Shown here in pieces: positions 45,101-57,100 of a DNA stretch of 64,000 nt. Every line of letters begins with the position of its first letter. Within the stretch, counting starts at the first letter, position 1. A program made the translations under genes and the position numbers. The notes beneath the pieces are model-generated. The model was given only the letters and a program-made list of their open reading frames with translations, searched no databases and was not told where the DNA came from. Source of the DNA: Dendrophyllia cribrosa (Eukaryota; Cnidaria; Anthozoa; Scleractinia; Dendrophylliidae); contig JAJLRJ010000003.1 of NCBI GenBank assembly GCA_024195265.1, positions 30,374,227-30,438,226 on the forward strand. The letters run 5' to 3'.

Positions 45101-48100
45101 ATGTAGCCTTCAGTCAATTCCTACGTCGACGAATCCTTCAAATCGCTCAACATTGAGGATTTGAGGTCAACATTTGTTATAGAACGCACATGGCCGATGT
45201 ACACGTACTGACGTCATAATTGCGTCGCATGGTCTAAACTAGATCCCAGTCTCCTGGACACTTTTTAGGCTGAAAAGCGCGTATTTTGAAGGCGAAAAAA
45301 AGGCTTTTTAGAAAATTCAAGCACTGTAAAAGCGTGAAATCGTTTTTTATACATATTGAACAACAAGAAACCGAAGAAAAAAATTTCGTGTCATATGCTC
45401 TTTAAGTCTTGAGTGTCTTTCAATGTAGGCATTTACATTGGAGGCCAAATAAACAAACATATATAAGTCTCAATAACAACAACAGCAACCCTAAATTAAA
45501 TGTCCTTAGTATGTGCCTACTCAGGGACCTTGATATTTTAATAAGCAATCTGATTCAGGTCTGCTTTCTTGGTACATTCATCATCATCCACCTCAGCCCC
45601 TAGATATGGAAAATGCTTGAATGAACAATGCATTAGTTATTAAATCAATAAAAAATAATTGCCACCAGTTTTCACTTTGCCAGCACTTAAAAAAAAAACA
45701 AGAAACATAATTTAAATAAAGACAACCAAAAAAAATATTTAAATAAAAGGTTAATAAGCCAATGCTAATGCATCTACATGTATAAGCATAATTACACACA
45801 AGAATTGGCTGCAAGTTATTTAATTTATTGAATCAGTTAAAGCAAACCAATTTAATTTAAAAGCCTCAAAGCTAGAGTGGAAAGACTATTGATATTGTTA
45901 TTAAAGAAAAGTATGCCAATCTTTTTGGAAACAGTATGGCAGATATTACAATTATTATTATATATTATTATTATTAGAGCAGCTAGTTCACAGCAATTTG
46001 AGAAGTGGGAAAATTAGATCATGCCATTAGGTTATTTGCAATCAAATGAATATATCTAGCTTGTTTCCTTTATGCAAATCCGTAAAAAATTCTATGGTTT
46101 ACGTTATGTATAAATGCAATCTTGTAACTGTTTAACTTGTAAAACTCCATGCGATGGTCGGATGAATTGTGTAGGAGAAAATAAATCAGTTTTACCAACT
46201 TAAGTTCGTAAAAGTGCTGCTCACTAGTTCAGCTTTTCAAAGTTGTTCTTTTAAAGATTGCCATTTCAAGCTTGTAATCACTAATTAAAAAGGACAGTAT
46301 AGACATTCCCTCTCCTAACCTGAATCAGTTTTAGGCCGCTTTGTGTGAATTTGATATGATAGAATCTTATACTTTTATTTTGGCAGTGTGAGCTCAGCAA
46401 AAGGGAAATAACAGTAAAAATTACACTAAAAGGGCTGGAGTCAAGAACAAGACAAAGAAATTAAAAAGTTCCCAAGCCACAAGCTTGTATATAGATACTT
46501 GCTGGTTTTAAAGATTTAAAAAAAAGAAAATAAGTGAAAACAAAAAGTGAAATGATGGCCGAGTAATACTTCTTGTAACATTATTTTATGACACAAATAT
46601 GTTTGTTGGAAAACATGTTTCGGATACTTCAGTATCCATCATCAGTTCAGGATGTTTACAAAATTAGTAACTGTATAATTATATTTGAATAATAACAAAG
46701 AAATAATAATGTTGATTATAAATAGCAGAAATAATAGCTAATTACAAATTTGCGAGATTATTACATAATATGGGATACAACGGAATTAGCGGAATACAAA
46801 TAACGTGATACAGGTATAGATCATTGAAAATATTACATAATACTAAAGGGATACAACGAAATATATAGTTACTAATTTTGTAAACATCCTGAACTGATGA
46901 TGGATACTGAAGTATCCAAAACATGCTTTCCAAACTTAAACATAATGTGTCATTTTTTTGAAATGTGTAATATCTATACTATTGGTAGGAATTTTGGTAA
47001 CATTATTTTATGACGAGGACAAACAGGACCAAGGACATTTAGGCATATAACTAGGAGGTTAAGGGATCTGGGAGAATAGCTAGTGTACATGCACATGTAG
47101 GGCTTTATTCTCTGGCCACCCAAGCAAGAACGACGTGGATCATGTACATGTATCTAATCAGTTCTATTTTGTTTTGTTTTTCAGAGCCTGCCAGTGCTGG
47201 ATCACCAGAAGCAGTTGTAGAACAACCTTCAGTAGAATCACCAGAGGCAACTAAGCCTCATTCAAATGAACAACCTCTGCGTAATGAAGAAGGGGAAGTT
47301 TCTGCAACGGATAAAGAAGATGCAACAGCCTTGAGTAAAAAATCTCCAAAGAAATCAAGAAGCATTTCAGAATCCACTTTAGACCCAGGTACAGTACTTT
47401 CAATATATTTTTTTTTTATTTTCTCTTTTCCAAGACCTGCAAATGCAAATTAAAAGAGAGTATTTGATTTCAAGTAGAGTATACTACCTGAAGAAAGATT
47501 GAGGCAACATAGTTTGTTTTGATTAAAAAAAAAACATGCTATCCCCAGTATTAAATATCATGGAGTACATTGTTAAATTTGTTATTCTTTATAATAATGT
47601 ACACTGTAGTTTGCTAACTGTTTATATGTTTAATTTATAACCTGTCAAACCACCACTTATAAGGCTGCAGATGAATGCTATTTTTTCCCTTTTTGCGGTA
47701 AAAGTGCCCCTGTGATCAAATTTTTGATTTTCATTTTTTTTACATTTTCGTGTACTATTAGACTTTCTTACTCATCTTGCCAAATTTTAATCCATTACGA
47801 ACATCAGAAGTCATTTTATTCCGAGAATTTACGGCCGCCATTAATCAACCTTGTTCCAAGGCTTGGTTGCGAATGGGAGAACGTGACGTCAAAGACTCAA
47901 ACATACCTCACGGGTTGAAATTATAACAACAAGACGCTGTGGGAGCGTATACTTGGGCGTCGTTGTATTAGGCATATTGGAGAATAATTGTCTTGGGAAT
48001 CTGCATGCATGTTATTTCACGGTTTGATGATTGGGAGTATTCGGATAGTGTGAGCAGTCTAACAAAGAAGTGTGTTAACCGTCTAAAACAAGAAGACACA

Positions 48101-51100
48101 GTACACTTAGCGTGCGAGATCGCACGCAAATTATTAAAGTAGCGTGTCCACTGTGTCAAAAGACGAGTACATACTGAAAAATACAAATCAATGCCTACTT
48201 TGTACTTACGTTGAAAAAAAGGCCGTATGTCAGAGTTTCCCGATGGTTATTGGTTTTAGCTAAATCTTGTAACTAGCTGGTCTGTGTTTCCAACACTTTT
48301 GAAGTGAATGCAAATGTAGCTGCAAAGTGGCCTTTCGAAGCCATGATGTAATTGCCTGGTCCGGACCCGAGGTCAAAACAACTTTTCCAATTGAAAGTTT
48401 TGCTGGAAGTATTCCCGCCGTTATTATAATAAAGTTTCAATGAAACTTATAAATTTAATCAAAGTTAACGACAGAAGTGATAATTTAAGAGGAGAGAAAC
48501 AAATTTAGCCCTTTGAAATATATTTTTTTCAGTTGAGGTAAAAATGTTGCAATTTGCATAATGTGAAAGTAATTTGAAACCTTTCCAGTAACGCATAACG
48601 CAGCTGTTTCATAAAACATCTCGCAATCAGACACACGAAAATATATCCAGTTTTTATTCCTCTGTATCCGAAACACAGAAAAGAAAATTAAATGAAAAAG
48701 TGATCGCTTTAAGGTTATTTTCGCCCGAGAAATATTCACTAGCGTAAGCAAAACTCGCAAGAAACGTCTCGCAAGACACCGCATGCATTGTTTACATCTT
48801 CTCTCGGCGGTGAATTTTTGCACACAAAGTTTCAGTTGGCTGTTCTGTTCCTTCAACTTCGCGAAATAAAAATCCGCTTTGCATTGCAACTTTTTTGAAA
48901 TTCTATAACATAGTCGAACATCAGGCAATCAAACCTCAACTTTTGTTTTAGTGGACCCGGTCAGTTTTAAGTCGGCACTCTCAAACCCCACGGAATCAAC
49001 GAACGCTTTTCATTCAACTAATTTACATTTGTTTTTCACGTCACCAAATTTCCACCAATAGCATAGCTCCACCGCTTACTATATAAAACCACACACTACC
49101 CATAATTCCTTGATTCGCTCCGACGAAGGGCTAGCGCTCGAAACGTCAGCTATTTGAATCTTTTACGGTGGTCAATTTACCTTATCGACTCAGTCGATAA
49201 AACTAAATTCTCGTGTTAAGTCCTATTTGGCGACCGGATGGCCACCAATTTTTAGCCCTGGCATTCACAAGAGAGAACATCTGCGATTTATCCTGAGAAA
49301 TTACTGATGATGTTTTAATCACTCGTGGCTAATCTCGCATAATTAGAGTAATGTGAAACCAAATGAAATGAAAGGTGTTGACAGGCCTATCACAAATTCT
49401 ACTAGCACCTGGTGTGTTCGTTATGATCTTTGTTTACTCGATTTTTAGATGGTTTGATTAATTTACAGTTTAGCTCTGACCAGTATGTCTTTTAAAGATC
49501 TACCCCTTTTCTATGAAATAAGGGGAGGTTCTTTATATATGTAAATCTGTCTAAACAAAGGTTGTGATTTATTTGTCCATGAGGATCTTTTTAAAAATTA
49601 TAGGCACACTGCATTGTATTGTGTAACAAAATGTAATATTTCCTTGCACGCTTTTGTTTCTTGGTGTTCTGGTTTATTCATTTTTTTTAAATGAGGTAAG
49701 GTTTGCCCTCCATTTTTCTTTGTGACATGATTGAGTATAATGTCCAGTTACTTGGCTTCCTTGTGGTGCAGCCTTCATTTGTAAAACATTCAATAGTAAC
49801 AACGTGGTTTGCAGGAACAATGACTGAATGAAAGGAGTAACTCTTCTCCATTTCGGACATCTTTTTATCTTGTTTGCTTTCGCATATATAGCTTCTTTTT
49901 AAAATATAGAATGAATGTTTGTTTGTTTGCAACGTGGTTTGCAGGAACAATGACTGAATGAAAGGAGTAACTCTTCTCCATTTCGGACATCTTTTTATCT
50001 TGTTTGCTTTCGCATATATAGCTTTTTTTTAAAATATAGAATGAATGTTTGTTACGCATGTGCATAACATTCATTTTGCGATATATTGGGCAGACTGCTG
50101 TGGAAGTCTTCCTGTGAATGTGAATGTTGTTTCTATTTTATAGTATAGAACTTGAGGCCAATTGTTCAGATTTTTAGAAGGTTTTGTAGAAGTTGTAAGC
50201 TAAGCTCATGGTGAAAAATGACATCAGTTAACATTAGCATGCAGGAGCCCATATGGGCTCTTGACATTGGCTTTTATATTTATCTGGTACAGTCTTTGCG
50301 CTGGAGGGGGTTCTTGGGAATTTCTGTTTTATTTTTACTGAAAATATTCCATAAAAGTTTGTTACGCATGCACATGAGTCTGGGCTACTTGGAGCCTCTT
50401 GTTATTTTCTGTTTCCATCTTTGCCGTGAAAATATTGGCAAAAGAAACTGCCATTTTTGTTCCCATTGTGGTGCTGTGAGTCTGACGGTACAGTGTTACC
50501 TTTCTGATAAAAGCGGACTGATGATGATAATTACAAGATTCTTCTTCTAATGTATCGCAATAAATGTTCATTAATCCACACATGCACGAGTGGCGCTATT
50601 TGAAATATCAGTGACTTGCCATATCCAGTCGGTAATTGACAAAAACCTAAAACCCTCATCACTGAAGATAAAACTATAAAGAGCCTGAGAGTGACTTTCT
50701 TGTAACATCAAAACATGAAGCATAGGACAAATAGATTGAACACAGAGTCAAAAAATTTCTACAAAAGGCTAGATAAATCCTTGCAACTGATGGCCATATT
50801 TGTTGTGATTTTGAGAGTCACAACACTGCATATTTATTTAAAGCATAATTATGCAAAATTAACAAGTTGACCAGTCAGCGCTCCTGTCTGGATTCAAGAC
50901 AGATTTGCGTCACCAGTATGGAAATTTTCATGTTAAATTGCAGACGTTCTCTCTCGTGAATGCCCCTAGCGGCCGGGAGTGATGAGAGGCGGCTATATTT
51001 GCAGGCTACTTTAGCAACTGCAATCTAATAATTTGCAGGCATACCCAACTATTATTATACAGTATTACTAATGGTTCCTGGTGGAAGGTGAAGTGCTGCA

Positions 51101-54100
51101 GGCAGATGCTCTAGTCATTAACAGTGTCAAATTTCTCGATTAGTAAAAGATATTGGAAAAAATATTTGGAATATATTAGGTAACAGTGTCCTAAAATATA
51201 TTACAGTAAAGAGGAGAATAGCATGTGTTAAACGTACAGTACCCCATTCCCTTGAACATGGACATTAGGAGATGTAAGAAACTAATGTATTAAGTCTTGA
51301 GTGTCTTTCAATGTAGGCATTTACATTGGAGGCCAAATAAACAAACATATATAAGTCTCAATAACAACAACAGCAACCCTAAATTAAATGTCCTTAGTAT
51401 GTGCCTACTCAGGGACCTTGATATTTTAATAAGCAATCTGATTCAGGTCTGCTTTCTTGGTACATTCATCATCATCCACCTCAGCCCCTAGATATGGAAA
51501 ATGCTTGAATGAACAATGCATTAGTTATTAAATCAATAAAAAATAATCGCCACCAGTTTTCACTTTGCCAGCACTTAAAAAAAAAACAAGAAACATAATT
51601 TAAATAAAGACAACCAAAAAAAATATTTAAATAAAAGGTTAATAAGCCAATGCTAATGCTTCTACATGTATAAGCATAATTACATGTACACACAAGAATT
51701 GGCTGCAAGTTATTTAATTTATTGAATCAGTTAAAGCAAACCAATTTAATTTAAAAGCCTCAAAGCTAGAGTGGAAAGACTATTGATATTGTTATTAAAG
51801 AAAAGTATGCCAATCTTTTTGGAAACAGTATGGCAGATATTACAATTATTATTATATATTATTATTATTAAGAGCAGCTAGTTCACAGCAATTTGAGAAG
51901 TGGGAAAATTAGATCATGCCATTAGGTTATTTGCAATCAAATGAATATATCTAGCTTGTTTCCTTTATGCAAATCCGTAAAAAATTCTATGGTTTACGTT
52001 ATGTATAAATGCAATCTTGTAACTGTTTAACTTGTAAAACTCCATGCGATGGTCGGATGAATTGTGTAGGAGAAAATAAATCAGTTTTACCAACTTAAGT
52101 TCGTAAAAGTGCTGCTCACTAGTTCAGCTTTTCAAAGTTGTTCTCTTAAAGATTGCCATTTCAAGCTTATAATCACTAATTAAAAAGGACAGAATAGACA
52201 TTCCCTCTCCTAACCTGAATCAGTTTTAGGCCGCTTTGTGTGAATTTGATATGATAGAATCTTATACTTTTATTTTGGCAGTGTGAGCTCAGCAAAAGGG
52301 AAATAACAGTAAAAATTACACTAAAAGGGCTGGAGTCAAGAACAAGACAGAGAAATTAAAAAGTTCCAAGCCACAAGCTTGTATATGATACTTGCTGGTT
52401 TTAAAGATTTAAAAAAGGGAAAATAAGTGAAAACAAAAAGTGAAATGATGGCAGAGTAATACTTCTTGTAACATTATTTTATGACACAAATATGTTTGTT
52501 GGAAAACATGTTTCGGATACTTCAGTATCCATCATCAGTTCAGGATGTTTACAAAATTAGTAACTGTATATATTTTAAAAGTTAATAACAAAGAAATAAT
52601 AATGTTGATTATATAAATAGCAGAAATAATAGCTAATTACAAATTTGCGAGAATATTACATAATATGGGATACAACGGAATTAGCGGAATACAAATAACG
52701 TGATACAGATATAGATCATTGAAAATATTACATAATACTAAAGGGATACAACGAAATATATAGTTACTAATTTTGTAAACATCCTGAACTGATGATGGAT
52801 ACTGAAGTATGCGAAACATGCTTTCCAAACTTAAACATAATGTGTCATGTTTTTGAAATGTGTAATAATTTTGGTAACATTATTTTATGACGAGGACAAA
52901 CAGGACCAGGAACAAGGCATATACTGTAACTAGGAGGTTAAGGGAAGGGATCTGGGAGAATAGCTAGTGTACATGTACATGTAGGTGCACAGCTTTATGC
53001 TCTGGCCACCCAAGCAAGAACGATGTGGATCATGTACATGTATCTAATCAGTTTTATTTTGTTTTGTTTTTCAGAGCCTACAGCCTGCACCAGTGTCGGA
53101 TCACCAGAAGCAGTTGTAGAACAACCTTCAGTAGAATCACCAGAGGCAGCTAAGCCTCATTCAAATGAACAACCTTTGCATAATGAAGAAGTGGAAGTTT
53201 CTGGAACGGATAAAGAAGATGCAACAGCCTTGAGTAAAAAATCTCCAAAGAAATCAAGAAGCATTTCAGAATCGACTTCAGACCCAGGTACAGTACTTTC
53301 AGTATTTTTTATTTTATTTTCTCTTTTCCAAGACCTGCAAATGCAAATTATAAAAGAGTATTTGATTTCAAGTAGAGTATACTACCTGAAGAAAGATTGA
53401 GGCAACATAAATTGTTTTGATTAAAAAAAAACATGCTATCCCCAGTATTAAATATATTATGCTACATTGTTAAATTTGTTATTCTCTATAATGTAATGTA
53501 CACTGTAGTTTGCTAACTGTTTATATGTTTAATTTATAACCTGTCAAACCACCACTTATAAGGCTGCAGATGAATACTATTTTTCCCTTTTTGCGGTTCC
53601 CCAAAATGAATGTTTCAAGTTTCAGGTTCATTCAGGTTACTTTGTTTGTACAGAATGCAATATGCATTTGGTGTAGGGTTCAACATCTGTTCAGCTGACT
53701 GGGGTGCTTGTCATACCTTTTAGGGGTCAAAATTTGTAGATTGGTACCGCTTCTAAAATGACTATGTTAGAATATTATCGTGGTACCTTCAAGGATATTG
53801 AATGAAATAATATGATAGGAACTGTATGTGTTGTTTTCGATTTGGTATCTCTTAGGGGTAAAATCCATTTGAGCCACGCCCATCAACCAAGATTCTGGTA
53901 CTTTTTAGGGTGTTTGTCGAAAATTTCCAATGAACACCCCGTCACTTTTTATTGTCACTGAAAAACCTCGAAAGGGGAGTGCTCAATAAAGTATTGTATT
54001 GTATGAATGTATCTTATTAATAAGGACCTGTTTTTACAGGGCCTTCCAATGTAAATGACAACATACCAATAGTTGACTCCCCTGCTGAACATCAGCTTGT

Positions 54101-57100
54101 AGCAGAAACATGTGATACAGATTGTAGAACCTCAGAACAACAACTTCTTCTACTTTATGAAGAAAAGAGAGATTCTGAAACAAATAATGGAGCTTCATCA
54201 ACCTTGAGTAATGAATCGCAGTCTCTCCAAAATTGGAGTAAGACAAGCATTTCAGGATCTTCCCTTATCCCAGGTATAGAAAAACATTTACTTTTTTTAA
54301 AGGACAGAAGCTTATTAAAATAATAGCTTACATGTGAGTGTGCCTTTTTTTCCAGGGCTTTTTACCATTTGCAATGTAGCATATTTTCTTGGAAAATACA
54401 CATAGCTGAGTCAAATGGATGCACTGAATTGAATTCAGTTGAAGGGCTGGATGGAAAAACTACATTAAGTATACAATTTTTCTTTATTTTTTTTTTCTTT
54501 TTGCAAAAATTGCCGATTTGTTTATCGTATTATGAATATCACAAACCCTTGTCAAATTTGCACGAACTCTGAGGAATTTTATGAATTTCACCTGAAAAAA
54601 GCAGAGTTCAGGCCCTCTTGACTAGTGCTTTGACTGTACTTTCCGACCCCAGTTGCTTCCAAAACTGCATGAAACGTAAGTTAGAAGTACTCCAAACGAT
54701 GCCATAACAAAACAGATTGGCCATGAGAATATGCGACCGCAATACTCCTGACCCGATCAAGTTCGCTACTCAACACAACAACTGGCCATAGAGCTGGTTT
54801 AAGCCATGTTTAAGGCCCGTCCTGTGATGGAAGGACATCATGAAGTCCGGAAATCCTTAACTCTCTGACACCTCTTGAAGAACTGAGTTGTGTCCTTGCC
54901 CCCAAAGCGCTGTTCAGTGCTCGAGGTGAAAATGGGCCGTGGTGGTCAAGACGAGCCGGCGGGAAAGTCTGGAATCACTTCAGATCAGAAAAGGAGCAGC
55001 GTTGTGAGTTGTGGGCCATTTGATCATTGTAATTGTAATTGTAAATCTGAAACTTGATTAAATAAATAAATAAATAAATAAAATTTGCCATCCCGTGGCA
55101 TGGTCGAAATGCCCGATATCTGAAGTGCTTCCAGTCTCTCTGTATTTAGTTTGGGCGGAACATCCATTTCGTTTTCGCCATTGAATTTCCTGACATGCTT
55201 TGCGACAGTAGAGAGATTTAGCACCGCTTTCTAAGGCTAATGGAAAACATCAGCTTGCAGTTGATTATCTATAATTTTCCTTGATTCGTTAATAAATCCA
55301 CCAGAAAAATCGAAAATAATTCACATGTTTATGACAAGTGCGAAACTACTCACTTTCACATAGAAACAGAAGACGGCAAAAGTTGAATATTTGCCGTTTG
55401 CGGGAAAAACAAACGTGATGCTTAATCATGTTTGTTTTTCCCGCAAATGGCAAGATAGTGGCAGATAGGTCCACTATGCGTGGTCGGGCACTTGAAATAC
55501 AGCTTTGGGCAGCTCGAAGTGAGTTCTTGCTGGCCGGCCGAAATTGGGCAAGGCGGGCAAAGACTATGAGCTGGCAGCGGAGGACCGGGAGTGCTTCCTA
55601 GGAGGACTGTAAAGGAGATGGCGCAAACCTATTGAGTGGCTGACTGTTGGCGATAAAATGAAGCGATTTTAAGGGAATTTACTTTGGCATTGTTTTTTTT
55701 TTCTGGAGCGGAATTTAGGGGCACGGGCCCAAACTTGGCCATCCGAGCGAAAAAAAATAAGAAAAGGAATAAAACTTTTGAAAAACAGCCACTGGACGTT
55801 TTTCAAGATTGTAGCTTGCGTGACACCTCGCGACATAGCCCCTTTAAGGCGGTTATACACCCAGCCCTTCAAATGTCTAAACCTAATCAGTATTTGTAAC
55901 AGTAATCTTAAGGGGCATCTAGTACCAGTTAGACAAAACGCTGCAGTGTTTGTTTGAGTTTTATTGACGAAAGGAACAACTTGAGCGGTTTATTACTGAA
56001 ATGAACAAATTGTGATATTTTTTGAAACGAACAACTTTAGTATTATTAATAAGTGAAACGAACAACTGAAACGGTTTAGCCACAGCTAAACAAACAACTT
56101 GTGCTTTTTTCAAGTGAAACGAACAACTTGGAAGCAGGTTAGCCGCGGTGAATCCAACAACTTGTGCTTTTTTCATGTGAAACAAACACCTTGAGTAGTT
56201 TAGCCGCAGTGAAACCAACAACTTGCCCTTTTTCAAGTGAAACGAACGAACAACTTGAGTGCTTTTTTTTAAGTGAAACGAACAACTTGAGCTGTTTAAA
56301 AGCAGTGAAACCAACGTGCTTTTTTGAAGTGAAACGAACAAATTGAGCGGTTTAAAAACATTGAAAACAATTATCTCGATGACAAACACTGCAGGGCAAT
56401 GTTTACCACACTTAAAACGAGTCCGTATGCGAAAAAAACCCCGGCAATTTTGGAGCTAAATGAAAAAAAAGTAAAATCCTATACTTAGATAGTTTTCCAC
56501 CCAGCCCTTCATTTGAAAAAATCATCTTCTTAACTGTAATCCACATACAGTCAAACCTGTATAAAACTGTCACCCTTGGGGGGTGGCTGCTATAAAATAA
56601 ATTATTATTAATAAAGAACGTTTACTGGCAGGCCAAATTTAATGTAAAAGGGACCGTTTAATACAGCTGGAGACAATAAAATAACTTTTGGGGCACAGGA
56701 AAAGGTAACCCAGCAGAAACTGCTTAAAATTATGCAACTTTTTCAACTGGCCATTTACACTGGAACCCCGATATAACGATATGCCAAGGGAGCAGTGAAA
56801 TTATATCGTTATATCGAGACTCCGATATAACGATATGGCCGTAAAATAGCCGAAAATATCGTTATATCGGGGTAACATTTACATGTACTTTTTTTTACTA
56901 CATATTATTTAATTAAACTTGTAATGAGTATCAAATGATTCACAAATGTAACGTTTCAAGCACGCAGCAACGTCCTTAAACAATTTGCAAAGCATTAGAC
57001 GTTTTCAAGTCTGTGGTGTGAATCGTCAAAGGGAAACAAAACTAAACTTAAACATTTGAAGTTGCGACTGTACAAATCATCTTTACGTATTGAGGTTCGC

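Larger units (their letters stand above)
41961..45401. mobile_element. TTAA-flanked transposon, 3441 bp, TIR about 150 bp
   Basis: TTAA at 41957-41960 and 45402-45405. The ends start AGAGCATATGACACGAAATT on both sides, and similarity continues about 150 bp to CCTAAAAAGTGTCC. The duplicated copy at 51291-51297 has a single TTAA, an intact empty site, proving insertion. TTAA targeting is the habit of piggyBac-type elements, but the ends do not begin with the usual CCC, and no transposase is recognised. An open frame at 42186-42437 (MAEREERPKDWKNAWLERL) near the left end may be a remnant or captured first exon. Confidence 0.88.
39922..47699. repeat. Segmental duplication, copy 1
   Basis: It matches 48871-53597 in direct orientation over about 4.33 kb once insertions are removed: a 3441-bp transposon plus TTAA here, and 249 bp plus a local 137-bp repeat in copy 2. 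Differences are scattered substitutions and small indels, so the duplication is recent. It carries the linker exon 47185-47388 and its splice sites. Confidence 0.93.
48871..53597. repeat. Segmental duplication, copy 2
   Basis: Direct copy of 39922-47699 without the 3441-bp transposon. It has gained a 249-bp insertion (48974-49222) and an internal tandem repeat of about 137 bp near 49920-50056. It carries linker exon B (53075-53287). Confidence 0.93.

Noticed and set aside
55024..55224. Minus-strand 66-codon protein
   Set aside because: It overlaps the AAAT tail of a retroposon and carries tandem LFI/YLF residues produced by that tail.
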